Shown: in pieces, positions 24,049 to 34,245 of the stretch | Layout of the letters: every line of letters starts with the position of its first letter | Position numbering within the stretch: position 1 is the stretch's first letter | Source: Arthrobacter sp. NicSoilB8 | GTDB lineage: Bacteria; Actinomycetota; Actinomycetes; Actinomycetales; Micrococcaceae | DNA: 64,000 nucleotides | Direction: 5' to 3' | NCBI RefSeq assembly: GCF_019977355.1 | Contig: NZ_AP024655.1 | Coordinates: forward strand, 3,534,001-3,598,000 | Made by a program: the position numbers and the translations under genes | Notes under the pieces: model-generated | Told to the model about the DNA's origin: nothing | The model's input: the letters and a program-made list of their open reading frames with translations, nothing else | The model's database searches: none

Positions 24049-25875
24049 TCAGCTGGCCCCCGAAAGCAGCTGCGCGCGCAGTTCACGGCGCTCCCGCTGC
24101 TTGTCGGGATCCGGCAGCGGAACCGCCGCCAGGAGCCGCTGGGTGTAGGGCTCCTGGGGATTGCGCAGGATCTGGTCCCGGGTCCCCTGCTCCACGATCC
24201 TGCCCCGCTGCATGACGCAGATCCGGTCCGCGAGCACGTCCACGACGGCCAGGTCGTGGGTGACAAACAGGCAGGCGAATCCCAGTTCTTTCTGCAGGTT
24301 CTGGAAGAGATCGAGCACCCTGGCCTGAACGGAGACGTCAAGGGCGGAGGTGGGTTCGTCGGCGACCATCAGCTTCGGCTTGAGCGAGAGGGCACGCGCG
24401 ATGCCCACGCGCTGTTTCTGCCCGCCGGAGAGTTCGTGGGGGTAGCGGTTGCGGTAATCGCGCGGGAGTTCCACCTGGTCCAGGAGCGCCTCGATCCGGT
24501 GTTGCAGCTCGGCACCCTTGGCGACACCGGCCAGGAACATCGGCTCCCCGATGCTTTCACCGATGGGCAGCCGGGGGTTGAGGGAGGAGGACGGGTCCTG
24601 GAACACCATCCCGACGTGCCGGCGCATCTCGTGGAGCTGACGGCCGTTCCTCTTGGCTGCGGAAATGTCCTGCCCGACGACCCGCATGGTGCCCGCCGCC
24701 ACGGGCAGGAGGCCGACGGCGGCCCGGCCGATCGTGGTCTTGCCCGAGCCGGACTCGCCCACGAGGCCGACCACCTGTCCGGGATAAATGACCAGGTTTG
24801 CCCCCTCCACGGCCCGGAAGGCCGGCACGCGGCCCTGCTTCGGGTACTCGATGGCGACGTCGCTGAGCTCCAGGACCGGCTCGCCCTTCGGCCTGGCCGC
24901 CTCGGCTGCGGCCAGGGCGGCGGCGTTCTCCCGCTCGCGCCGGATCAGCTCGTCTTCCGGGATCGAGAGGATCTCGGCGTGGGTGGCCGCGGCGAGGGCG
25001 GCGGTGACGTCCACTTCCGTCACGGAATCCGCACCGCCCTGGCCCAGGTGCGGGACCGCGGCCAGCAGCGCCTGGGTATATTCGTGCTGCGGGTTGTGGA
25101 AGATCTGCGCGGCCGTCCCGGTCTCCACGATGAGGCCCTTGCGCATGACGGCGATCCGGTCGGCGAGATCGGCCACCACGCCCATGTCGTGGGTGATAAG
25201 CACGATTGCGCTGTCCAGCTTGTTCCGCAGATTGCGCATGAGGTCAAGGATTTCGGCCTGGACGGTCACATCGAGCGCCGTGGTGGGTTCATCGGCGATC
25301 AGGAGCTTCGGGTCGCAGGAGAGCGACTGCGCGATCATGGCACGCTGGCGCTGGCCGCCGGAGAGCTGGTGCGGGTAGGAGCGGAAGGCCTTTTCCGGAT
25401 CGGGCAGTTCGACAAGATCCAGCATGTGCAGGGCCCTGATCCGGGCTTCCTCCGGCGAAACCTCGTTGTGCAGGCGCACAGTTTCCACAATTTGCGACCC
25501 CACGGTGTAGACCGGGTTCAAGGCCGTCATCGGCTCCTGGAAGATCACCGCGACGTCCTTGCCGCGCACGGCCCGGATATTGGCCTCGTTGGCTCCCAGC
25601 AGCTCACGGCCGGCGAGCTTGACACTTCCTGTCACACGGCTGTTACTGGGGAGCAGGCCCAGGAGGGCCATGGAGCTGGCACTTTTTCCGGACCCGGACT
25701 CCCCCACGATGGCGAGGACTTCGCCGGAGCGCACCTCGTAGTTCAGGCCGATCGCGGCCGGGACCCATTTCTTGTCCACGCCGAAATCCACGCTGAGGTC
25801 ACGGACCTCCAGGATGGTTTCACCTTTGCCGGGCACGGGTGCCGCCGGCGGATCGAGGGTGATGAAGTCAGTCAT
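24049..25875 (-). CDS. Dipeptide/oligopeptide ABC transporter double ATPase (operon B)
   Basis: 608 residues, two fused ABC ATPases. The first has VGESGSGKSASS and LSGGQRQRAMIAQ; the second (from about 320) has VGESGSGKTT and LSGGQKQRVGIA. The start ATG 25875 has AAGGA 10 nt upstream; an in-frame ATG at 25911 lacks support. It should serve the two permeases at 26609-29307, but a PH-domain gene on the opposite strand lies between them and this gene, so a separate promoter may be needed. Confidence 0.87.
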   Translation of the reverse strand: MTDFITLDPPAAPVPGKGETILEVRDLSVDFGVDKKWVPAAIGLNYEVRSGEVLAIVGESGSGKSASSMALLGLLPSNSRVTGSVKLAGRELLGANEANIRAVRGKDVAVIFQEPMTALNPVYTVGSQIVETVRLHNEVSPEEARIRALHMLDLVELPDPEKAFRSYPHQLSGGQRQRAMIAQSLSCDPKLLIADEPTTALDVTVQAEILDLMRNLRNKLDSAIVLITHDMGVVADLADRIAVMRKGLIVETGTAAQIFHNPQHEYTQALLAAVPHLGQGGADSVTEVDVTAALAAATHAEILSIPEDELIRRERENAAALAAAEAARPKGEPVLELSDVAIEYPKQGRVPAFRAVEGANLVIYPGQVVGLVGESGSGKTTIGRAAVGLLPVAAGTMRVVGQDISAAKRNGRQLHEMRRHVGMVFQDPSSSLNPRLPIGESIGEPMFLAGVAKGAELQHRIEALLDQVELPRDYRNRYPHELSGGQKQRVGIARALSLKPKLMVADEPTSALDVSVQARVLDLFQNLQKELGFACLFVTHDLAVVDVLADRICVMQRGRIVEQGTRDQILRNPQEPYTQRLLAAVPLPDPDKQRERRELRAQLLSGAS

Positions 25876-25954
25876 GATGAGGCCATCCTTCCGCCCGAGC
25901 CGCCGGCGCACCGGGGATTAGTGCTGCGGCTCGGAATACTGAATTATTAGGGGC

Positions 25955-26584
25955 ATGAGCTCTGCGCCGCACGCCGGAAATGTTGAAGTGTTCAAGGCAC
26001 GAACGAATAAATGGTTCGCCTGGCTGTCCTGGGCGGTAGCCGCGTTCGGCGTTGTGGTCACGGTGGTCATGGCAGGCCCGGGAGCGCTGGCAGGCATCGC
26101 GCCGCTGGCGTTCATCGGCTTCATGGGCTGGCAGCTGTTCTGGATGCCGTCCGTTGTGGTGCACGATGCCGGCGTCACCCTGGAAAATCCGTTCCGCTCG
26201 ATCGAGGTCCCGTGGGCCGCGCTGGTGCACGTCGATACCCGCTTCGCACTCACCCTCGTCACCGCGAAGAAGAGCTACACCTCCTGGGCCGCGCCCGCCC
26301 CCGGAATCTGGGGTGGCCGCCACGCCCGCCCGGAAGACCTCCACGGCCTGCCGGCCACCACGTACGGGCCAGGCAGGTCGGTCCGTCCCGGCGACCTGAA
26401 GACCACGGACTCGGGCCAGGCTGCCATGCTGGTGCGGGCACGGTGGCACGAGCTGGTGGAAAGCGGACGGCTCTCCTCCGGCGACGCGGACGGCACCGAC
26501 GCGACCGTCACCGTCCGCTGGGTGGCGATTGGCGCCGTCGTACTTCTCCTGGCGGCGAGCTACCTGGCTGTCACCGCCGGCTAG
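25955..26584 (+). CDS. PH-domain membrane protein (CFP-6-like)
   Basis: 209 residues. Two adjacent helices (about 20-60) are followed by a bacterial PH-like domain (SVVVHDAGVTLENPFRSIEVPWAALVHVDTRFALTLVT) as in the actinobacterial low-molecular-weight antigen CFP-6 family. A C-terminal helix (about 188-207) ends the protein. The function is unknown. It is antisense to, and wedged between, the permease and ATPase genes of oligopeptide operon B, with 79 bp upstream and 24 bp downstream. AGGGG lies just upstream of ATG 25955. Confidence 0.75.
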   Translation: MSSAPHAGNVEVFKARTNKWFAWLSWAVAAFGVVVTVVMAGPGALAGIAPLAFIGFMGWQLFWMPSVVVHDAGVTLENPFRSIEVPWAALVHVDTRFALTLVTAKKSYTSWAAPAPGIWGGRHARPEDLHGLPATTYGPGRSVRPGDLKTTDSGQAAMLVRARWHELVESGRLSSGDADGTDATVTVRWVAIGAVVLLLAASYLAVTAG

Positions 26585-26608
26585 CACGGACCTGCAGGGG
26601 GCGGGCAT

Positions 26609-27739
26609 CTACTTGCCCTGGGTTCCGTCAGCCGGGCCGCCGGGCCGGTATCCCTCATGCGTGGGACCCTCCTGTTCGGGCCCGTCGAGGGCGGTGACAG
26701 CGCTTGCCTGCGCCGCGGGACCGCCGTGATCGGCCGCCTTCTTGGCGTTGAATTTACGCTGCCGCGGGTCAAACGCGTCCCGCAGGCCATCACCGATGAA
26801 GTTGATGCTGAGGCAGATGAGCACAATGAACATGCCCGGGAACCAGAACAGCCAGGGCCGGGTGGCGAAAGCCTGCTGGTTCTGCGAGATGAGCAGGCCC
26901 AGGGACGTGTCCGGGGCCTTGACCCCCACGCCCAGGTAACTCAGCGCCGTCTCGGTGAGGATCGCCGCGGACATCGTCAGGGTCACGTTCACGATCAGCA
27001 CGCCGACGGCGTTGGGCAGGATGTGCTTGAAGATGATCCGCGCGTTGCTGGCGCCGGAAATCCGCGCCGCATCCACGAACTCGCGTTCGCGCAGGGACAG
27101 GAATTCACCGCGCATCAGGCGGGCCAGGCTGACCCAGCTGATCAGGCCCAGGAAGATTCCGAGGGCCAGGACGCCGTTGGTGCTGGCGAAGGAGGCGAAC
27201 CAGCTCCCCTGGTCCCGGCGGCCGGCGAGCTGCGCCATGACGGCGGCCAGGAGCAGGGCCGGAATGATGATGATGACGTCGGTCAGGCGCATCAGGATGG
27301 CCTCGGCCCAGCCCCGGAAGTAGCCGGAGATGGCACCGACGACGACGCCGATCAGGCCGGCAATGAGGCCGATCACGACCATGATGGTGATGGATTGCTG
27401 CGCGCCGCGCATGGTCATGGCGAAGAGGTCGCGGCCGATCCGGTCCTGGCCGAACGGATGTTCGCCCCAGGCCAGCGGCCACAGCGAGGAGGTCGGCGCG
27501 CCGTCGTTGACCAGGGGTGAGACCTGCTCGTGGGTGTACTTCCACCATCCCGGGATGCCCAGGTAGCCCACCGAGGTGAAGGCCATGACAAAGATCAGGG
27601 CGAAGACCACCAGGCCGATGATGGCGCCGGAGTGTCCGAGGAACCGCTTGCGGACGATCTGGCCCTGGCTGAGGCCCTTGGCCTCGAGGACCGGCTCAAT
27701 GCCTGCCGCGGCTGACATGCGCGAGGCGTCTTCGGCCAT
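26609..27739 (-). CDS. Oligopeptide ABC transporter permease, OppC type (operon B)
   Basis: 376 residues from ATG 27739, chosen for the strong AGGAAG 5 nt upstream; ATG 27769 overlaps the previous stop as ATGA and is also possible. It has a cytoplasmic N-terminus, about six helices and the EAA loop (FVDAARISGASNARIIFKHILPNAVG). The C-terminal tail of about 50 polar residues is longer than usual. It pairs with the long OppB-type permease upstream. Confidence 0.87.
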   Translation of the reverse strand: MAEDASRMSAAAGIEPVLEAKGLSQGQIVRKRFLGHSGAIIGLVVFALIFVMAFTSVGYLGIPGWWKYTHEQVSPLVNDGAPTSSLWPLAWGEHPFGQDRIGRDLFAMTMRGAQQSITIMVVIGLIAGLIGVVVGAISGYFRGWAEAILMRLTDVIIIIPALLLAAVMAQLAGRRDQGSWFASFASTNGVLALGIFLGLISWVSLARLMRGEFLSLREREFVDAARISGASNARIIFKHILPNAVGVLIVNVTLTMSAAILTETALSYLGVGVKAPDTSLGLLISQNQQAFATRPWLFWFPGMFIVLICLSINFIGDGLRDAFDPRQRKFNAKKAADHGGPAAQASAVTALDGPEQEGPTHEGYRPGGPADGTQGK

Positions 27740-27765
27740 GATTACTTCCTGCTGACTTGGCTGGC

Positions 27766-29307
27766 TCATGCTTTTACCCTTACGCGCGGATCCAGTGCGG
27801 AGTAGGCGAGGTCCGCGATGAGGTTGAAGACCATGGCCGTGATGGCCACGCAGATGAAGACACCCATGACCGGGTTGGGATCGACGTGCGCGATCCCGTC
27901 CAGGAACAGGAAGCCCATGCCGCGGACCGAGAAGACTGTTTCGGTGATGACGGCACCGCCGATCAGTGCCCCGATGTCGAAGGCCACGATCGTGGCGATC
28001 GGGATCAGGGCGTTGCGGAAGGCGTGGCGCATGACGACGGTCCGCTCGCTCAGGCCCTTGGCCCGGGCCGTGCGGATGTAGTCCATGTTCATGATTTCCA
28101 GCATCGAGGCCCGGGTGAAGCGCGTATAGCTGGCCAGCGAAATGAGGATCAGGGCCAGGGTGGGCAGGATCAGGTGGGTGAAGGAGTCAAGGCCCAGGAC
28201 CCAGAAGTCGCCCTCGATGTTCGGTGTGCTGGCACCGATGGTGGCGATGGGCCGGCCACGCACACGGCTGTTGTTGAAGTAGGTGGGCCACGCCTGCATG
28301 TACCGGTCCAGCAGGATCAGGAAGCCGACCAGGAACGAGGTGATCGCCGCGGCGCGCATGGACTGCCCGCGGTCGTAGCCGCCCACCAGGTAGCCGATGC
28401 CCATGCCGATCAGGACGAAGGCGACCGCCAGGAGCACGATCATCAGGAACGTGGCCTCGTTGAGCAGCGGCTGAAGGAGGAAGTACAGCACGACGCCGAC
28501 GCCGACGGCGATGAGCGCCGACTGCAGGGCCTTGCGGTTCTTCAGTCCGGCGGAGAGCAGGGTGACGGCGAAGGCGATGCCCGCGCCGGCGATGGCGATG
28601 ATCACCGGGCCGAGGCCCGGGGTCTTGAACCATTCCGTGGCGGAGAAGTAGATGAGCACCGCGGTGACGAAGGCGAAGACGACGGCGCCGGTCAGCAGCC
28701 GGCGCTTCATGGGCCCGCCCGCCGCGACGGCTGTCAGTGCGCCGACGACGACGCCGATGCCGAGCGCCGAGGGCAACGGCACGTCGGGGTTGCGCAGGAA
28801 GTTGTTGAAGCCGATGGCGCCGAATTCCTTGAGCAGGACGGCGACCCAGAAGATCGGCAGGGAGAAGAACAGGAAGGCCATGAAGGTCACGCCGTAGTCC
28901 AGGGTGCTGTACTGCCGCAGGGCGGTGATGATGCCCAGGGTGATGCCGATCAGGATGGCGAGCACGGTGGCCGCGGTGACCAGGGTCAGGGTCTGGACCA
29001 GGGCGTTGCCGAGGGCATCGGTGATGGGCTGGCCGGCGATGTTTTTCCCGAGGTCACAGGAGTTGGCGAACGGGATGAGGCACTGGACCGCGCCGCCAAA
29101 CCATTTGAAATACCGCAGCGGGGCGGGGGTGTCCAGCTGCAGGAGCTCGGTCCTCGCGTCGATGAGCTGCTGCTTCTGCGGCGTGGGGTTGGCGCGGAAT
29201 TCCTCCAGGGGATCGCCGGACGCCGCTGTCAGGAGATACACGAAGTAGGAGGCGCCAAGAAGAATGAGGGCGGCAGTCACAAGCCGCCGGAAGATGTAGG
29301 TCACCAT
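27766..29307 (-). CDS. Oligopeptide ABC transporter permease, OppB type with extra membrane domain (operon B)
   Basis: 513 residues, about 200 more than a normal OppB. The opening MVTYIFRRLVTAALILLG and the C-terminal EAA loop (YIRTARAKGLSERTVVMRHAFRNALIP) are standard. Between them, at about residues 180-350, is an inserted block of roughly six hydrophobic segments. Such long forms occur in Actinobacteria. The role of the insert is unknown. It is coupled to the next permease by ATGA. Confidence 0.85.
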   Translation of the reverse strand: MVTYIFRRLVTAALILLGASYFVYLLTAASGDPLEEFRANPTPQKQQLIDARTELLQLDTPAPLRYFKWFGGAVQCLIPFANSCDLGKNIAGQPITDALGNALVQTLTLVTAATVLAILIGITLGIITALRQYSTLDYGVTFMAFLFFSLPIFWVAVLLKEFGAIGFNNFLRNPDVPLPSALGIGVVVGALTAVAAGGPMKRRLLTGAVVFAFVTAVLIYFSATEWFKTPGLGPVIIAIAGAGIAFAVTLLSAGLKNRKALQSALIAVGVGVVLYFLLQPLLNEATFLMIVLLAVAFVLIGMGIGYLVGGYDRGQSMRAAAITSFLVGFLILLDRYMQAWPTYFNNSRVRGRPIATIGASTPNIEGDFWVLGLDSFTHLILPTLALILISLASYTRFTRASMLEIMNMDYIRTARAKGLSERTVVMRHAFRNALIPIATIVAFDIGALIGGAVITETVFSVRGMGFLFLDGIAHVDPNPVMGVFICVAITAMVFNLIADLAYSALDPRVRVKA

Positions 29308-29417
29308 TGGAATTGAACCTCGGAGTTCGGGCCCAGGGATTGCCCGGACCGGTCGCGGAGTTTGGCCGGTTCCCGCCGATGTGGCGGCGGGACCACAGCA
29401 TCGCCAGGATATCGCCA

Positions 29418-29459
29418 GAAAGGCGTCGGGACCGAAGAACTGTGGTCCCGACGCCTTTC
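29418..29459. terminator. Hairpin between binding protein and permease genes, operon B
   Basis: GAAAGGCGTCGGGACC pairs perfectly with its complement over 16 bp around a 10-nt loop. It sits in the 177-bp gap after the binding-protein stop and lacks a U-tract. Confidence 0.6.
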
Positions 29460-29484
29460 CAGCAGTGTTACTTGGGGTCGCGGG

Positions 29485-31266
29485 CTACTTCTGTGCCCAT
29501 TCCCAGAAGTTCCACCAAACGCCGGTCTGGTTCGGCATGTACTTCACACCGGTGATGCGGTCGCTGTAAGCGTCCACGCCAACCGACTGGAAGAGCGGAA
29601 GGCCGTAGGCCGAATCCCAGATCATCTTGTCGATCTGCGCAACGAGGCCGTCCTGCTTGCTCTTGTCGGTGGTGACAATCAGTTCATCCATCAGCTTGTC
29701 CGCTGCCGGGTCGCTGAACTGGTTGAAGTTGGAGTCGTTGCCGGACTTGAAGATCTGCGGGACGCCGGACACGCCGACACCGGAGTTGCTCCAGCCGAAG
29801 ATGGTGGCGTCGTAGCTGCCGTCACCGAGGGCCTTGCCCCAGTCGGACTTGCCGAGGCCGCCGTCAACGATCTTGAAGCCGGCCTTGGTGGCGGACTCGC
29901 TGATCAGGGAGAAGGCGTCGACACGGTTGGGGTTGTCCTTGTTGTACATGATGCGAACTTCGGGGGTGGCACCGTTGAGCAGCTTCTTGGCGCCCTCGAT
30001 GTCCACACCCTGGTACGCGGAGGAACCGTTGTTCTTCACGGAGTCGGCGTACGGGGCCTGGTCCGGAACGAAGAGCTGGGAGTCAAGCGGCGCGGCCTTC
30101 GGGTCAAGCTTCTTGACAATCTTGTCGACGATGTCCGCGCGCGGGACGGCCTTCATGAACGCCTCGCGGACGTTCTTGTCGGCAAACGGGCCCGAGTAGT
30201 TCAGGTCGATGTGGTCGTAGGCGAGCTGGTTGCCGACCTCGACCGTCACGCCCTGGCTTTCGAGTGCCTTGAGCTGCTCCACGGTGTCGGCGGATGCCTG
30301 CGGGGCGATGATGTCGGCTTCGCCGTTCTTCAGTGCCTGGACCTGGGCGGGTGCCTCACCGATGTAGCGGACGGTGATTTCATCCAGGTTGGCTACCGGA
30401 CCCCAGTTGTAGTCCTTGTTCTTGACCATGGTCAGGGACTGGTCCTGGTTGATGCTCTTGACGATGAACGGGCCGTTGGAGAGGTAGAGGCTCGGATCAG
30501 CCGGCAGGGTCTTGGTGTCAAAGCCGGTGTTCCACAGGTCCGCCATGGCCTTCAGCTGCGCGTTCGCCGGCTTCGGGGCCTTGGAGTCGCCGCGGGGCAT
30601 TCCCTTGAGGAGGTCGATGAACGCCTTGGTGTCGGCCAGGCCCGCCTTCTTGGCGAGGATGTGGGCCGGGATGTCGACGCCGGGCCCGCCAATGGCGATT
30701 TCCCAGTCCGCGAAGGGCTTGGAGTACTTCAGGGTCATGCTGCGTCCGTCGTCACCGAGCTCCGGGAAGTCCGTGAGGGCAATGCCGGTCGGGTCACCGG
30801 CGTAGGAGAAGTAGGACGTGCCGGTCTTCGCGTCGGCATCGGCGTCGTTGTAGTAGCCCGAGAAAGCGGCCCACTGCAGCACCAGGTCGGCCGCGGTGAC
30901 GGGCGTGCCGTCTGACCACTTCACGCCGTCGTTGATGGTGTATTTGACCGTCAGCGGATCGTCGGAGACCTTTTCCATCTTGCCGAACTTCTCGTTGCGG
31001 ACAACGTTGAGCTTGTTGTCGATGTAGAAGAAGCCCGAGTGCGTGGCGTAGCTGACCTTGGAGTTAATGTCAGTGTTGCCGTCGGCCGTGTTCGGGTTGA
31101 ACGTGTTGAACGCGTTGACCTCTACGACGGTAGCCGATCCGCCTTGCTTGCTTGCTGCGGCCGCGGTGGTCGGGGTTGTCCCGCCGCTGTTGCCTGCGCA
31201 GGCGCTGAGGGCGATGGCAGCTGCTGCTGCCACGCCCACTGCTTTGGAAATACGACCCAAGCGCAT
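29485..31266 (-). CDS. Oligopeptide ABC transporter substrate-binding lipoprotein (operon B)
   Basis: 593 residues, family 5 solute-binding protein. Signal peptide and lipobox LSAC with Cys23, then an Ala/Thr linker. ATG 31266 is chosen because GGAGGCGGA precedes it directly and the mature family pattern begins there; upstream in-frame starts add unconserved residues. It is the first gene of operon B. Confidence 0.9.
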   Translation of the reverse strand: MRLGRISKAVGVAAAAAIALSACAGNSGGTTPTTAAAASKQGGSATVVEVNAFNTFNPNTADGNTDINSKVSYATHSGFFYIDNKLNVVRNEKFGKMEKVSDDPLTVKYTINDGVKWSDGTPVTAADLVLQWAAFSGYYNDADADAKTGTSYFSYAGDPTGIALTDFPELGDDGRSMTLKYSKPFADWEIAIGGPGVDIPAHILAKKAGLADTKAFIDLLKGMPRGDSKAPKPANAQLKAMADLWNTGFDTKTLPADPSLYLSNGPFIVKSINQDQSLTMVKNKDYNWGPVANLDEITVRYIGEAPAQVQALKNGEADIIAPQASADTVEQLKALESQGVTVEVGNQLAYDHIDLNYSGPFADKNVREAFMKAVPRADIVDKIVKKLDPKAAPLDSQLFVPDQAPYADSVKNNGSSAYQGVDIEGAKKLLNGATPEVRIMYNKDNPNRVDAFSLISESATKAGFKIVDGGLGKSDWGKALGDGSYDATIFGWSNSGVGVSGVPQIFKSGNDSNFNQFSDPAADKLMDELIVTTDKSKQDGLVAQIDKMIWDSAYGLPLFQSVGVDAYSDRITGVKYMPNQTGVWWNFWEWAQK

Positions 31267-31603
31267 TCCGCCTCCTTGTTTCTGTGGTGTGGGTGAGACC
31301 GGCGCCGGAAGCGCCAGACAGACGTCCACACTCCCCCAGCGGCAGTGTGGCCCGTCTCACATGGCATGAAGCGTAAACCCCAAATGCCGCTGGGAGCCAC
31401 CAAAGTTGACTCACTGTAAAGTTCGTTACCGAGCTGCAACATTGGACAGGATCCGCAAGAGCAGCTTTACACAAAAACATTGACGGCGGCGTAACAAAAG
31501 GATAAAAGATCCGGGCACAGGAAAGGCCCCGATCCGAAAATCAGGGCCCTCCAGTTAATCCCGCATTACTTGGCAGAATTGCCGCACCACCAGGCGGCGG
31601 CCG
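31267..31603. other. Spacer between oligopeptide operon B and ychF
   Basis: 337 bp that must hold the operon B promoter and the ychF 3' end. A weak hairpin GGCCC/GGGCC with an inner GAT/ATC (31525-31548) lies 56-79 bp beyond the ychF stop, followed on the minus strand by TTTCC. No gene or RNA is seen. Confidence 0.45.
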
Positions 31604-32689
<1,086 letters not shown>

Positions 32690-32896
32690 GAACATATATT
32701 CTACCCGCCCGGGCCGGTGATCGTGGCGGCGGCCGGCACGAGCACCGCAGCGGACGCCGGTGCTGCCGCCGGCCGGCGCCATGGCCGCCGCCATGCGGGC
32801 GTCCGTGCGGCCGCCCTCAGAACATGGTGGAGCCAGTTCCGGGGCCTTCCGGGCGTCGAAACCAAAAGTGTCACAGGTGCATGCCACAGTGAAGTC

Positions 32897-34135
32897 ATGG
32901 ATGCTTTCGCACTGATTCTTGCCCTGTTCATGCTGCTGTTGGGCGCCGTTGCGGGCGCCGCGGCTGTCTACGTCCCGCTCCGCCGGCGCTACCTCGCCGT
33001 GGAAGAGGACTTCGACGGCGTCTCGGCGCGCCTGTCTGAGGTCAGCTCGCAGTTCGCCGCCGCCGACGCCGAGCGGCGCCTTCTGGCTGCCCAGAACAGG
33101 GAACTGGGCGAATCCCGGAACCAGGACGGCAGTGTGCTCCGTGCGCTGGCACCGGTGGCCGAAAAGCTCACGGCCGTGCAGCAGCAGGTCGCCCTGCTGG
33201 AGCGCGACAGGCTCGAGCAGTACGGCCAGCTGGCCCAGCAGCTGCAGGAGGCCCGCCTGTCCGATGAGCAGCTGCTGCGGTCCACGCATGCGCTGGAATC
33301 TGCCCTGCGCTCCAACAGCGCCCGCGGCCAGTGGGGCGAGGTCCAGCTGCGCCGGGTGGTCGAAGCGGCAGGCATGCTGCGGCACGTTGACTTCCACGAA
33401 CAGGTCCACAGCGGACAGTCCCACAGCTCCGGACCCGACGGCAGCCTCCGGCCCGACCTCGTGGTGCAGCTGCCCGGCGACAAGCAGCTGGTCGTCGATG
33501 CAAAAGTGCCGCTGGCTGCCTATCTGGCTGCCCAGGAGCTCGGCGCGTCCGCTCCGGGCCGGCAGGCCTCGCCGCTGCCCGGCAGCCAGCAGGCGCACCT
33601 TGCCGCCCATGCCAAGGCCCTGAAGGCCCATGTGGATGCGCTGGGCAGCAAGAAGTACTGGGACATCCCCGGCAACTCGCCGGAGCTGGTGGTCTGCTTC
33701 CTGCCGGCGGAGTCCATTCTGGCCGCCGCCCTGTCGGCGGACCCGGCGCTGCTGGACTATGCCCTGTCCAAGAATGTGGTCCTGGCCTCGCCCGGGACCT
33801 TGCTGGCTGTACTGAAGTCCGTGGCGTTCACCTGGCGGCAGGACGTGCTGACCGACAGTGCCCGCGAACTCTTCGAACTTGCGCGGCAGCTCTACGACCG
33901 GATGGGCACGCTCGGCGAGAACGTCACCAAGCTGGGGTCCTCGCTGAAGACCTCGGTGGAGCGGTATAACTCCATGGTTGGCACCCTTGAGGCCCGGGTC
34001 CTGCCCACCGCCAGGAAGCTGAACGCCCTCGAAGCCGCGGGCCTGGCGACTCCCCCCGCCGTCGAGGTCACGCCGCGGGCGGTTGCGGCCCCGGAACTGC
34101 AGTCCCGTGACGAGTCGGAAGAGTCGGCGGCTTAG
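32897..34135 (+). CDS. rmuC: DNA recombination protein RmuC
   Basis: 412 residues. An N-terminal membrane helix (about 3-25) is followed by a long coiled coil (about 30-130) and the RmuC nuclease-like domain (RGQWGEVQLRRVVEAAGM..., RPDLVVQLPGDKQLVVDAKVPL). It limits inversions at short repeats in E. coli. ATG 32897 is used because it opens the membrane helix; a longer in-frame start at 32717 adds unconserved sequence. Its stop lies in a TTAGGACT context like the repeat tract that follows. Confidence 0.88.
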   Translation: MDAFALILALFMLLLGAVAGAAAVYVPLRRRYLAVEEDFDGVSARLSEVSSQFAAADAERRLLAAQNRELGESRNQDGSVLRALAPVAEKLTAVQQQVALLERDRLEQYGQLAQQLQEARLSDEQLLRSTHALESALRSNSARGQWGEVQLRRVVEAAGMLRHVDFHEQVHSGQSHSSGPDGSLRPDLVVQLPGDKQLVVDAKVPLAAYLAAQELGASAPGRQASPLPGSQQAHLAAHAKALKAHVDALGSKKYWDIPGNSPELVVCFLPAESILAAALSADPALLDYALSKNVVLASPGTLLAVLKSVAFTWRQDVLTDSARELFELARQLYDRMGTLGENVTKLGSSLKTSVERYNSMVGTLEARVLPTARKLNALEAAGLATPPAVEVTPRAVAAPELQSRDESEESAA

Positions 34136-34160
34136 GACTTGCGGCGTCCAGGACGGCGCA

Positions 34161-34245
34161 GTGCTTAGGACTGCGCCGTGCCTAGGACTGTTCCGTGCCT
34201 AGGACTGTTCCGTTCCTAGGACTGTTCGGTGCCTAGGACTGTTCG
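34161..34245. repeat. 17-bp tandem repeat between rmuC and ispH, five units
   Basis: Units at 34161, 34178, 34195, 34212 and 34229 follow GTGCCTAGGACTGTTCC with few changes. The ispH stop codon and its last codons lie inside unit five, and the rmuC stop context GCTTAGGACT resembles the first unit. The tract joins two convergent 3' ends. Confidence 0.85.

Noticed and set aside
32717..32896. Longer N-terminus for RmuC
   Set aside because: The extension is Arg/Ala-rich, overlaps the divergent ychF promoter and precedes the normal membrane-helix start.
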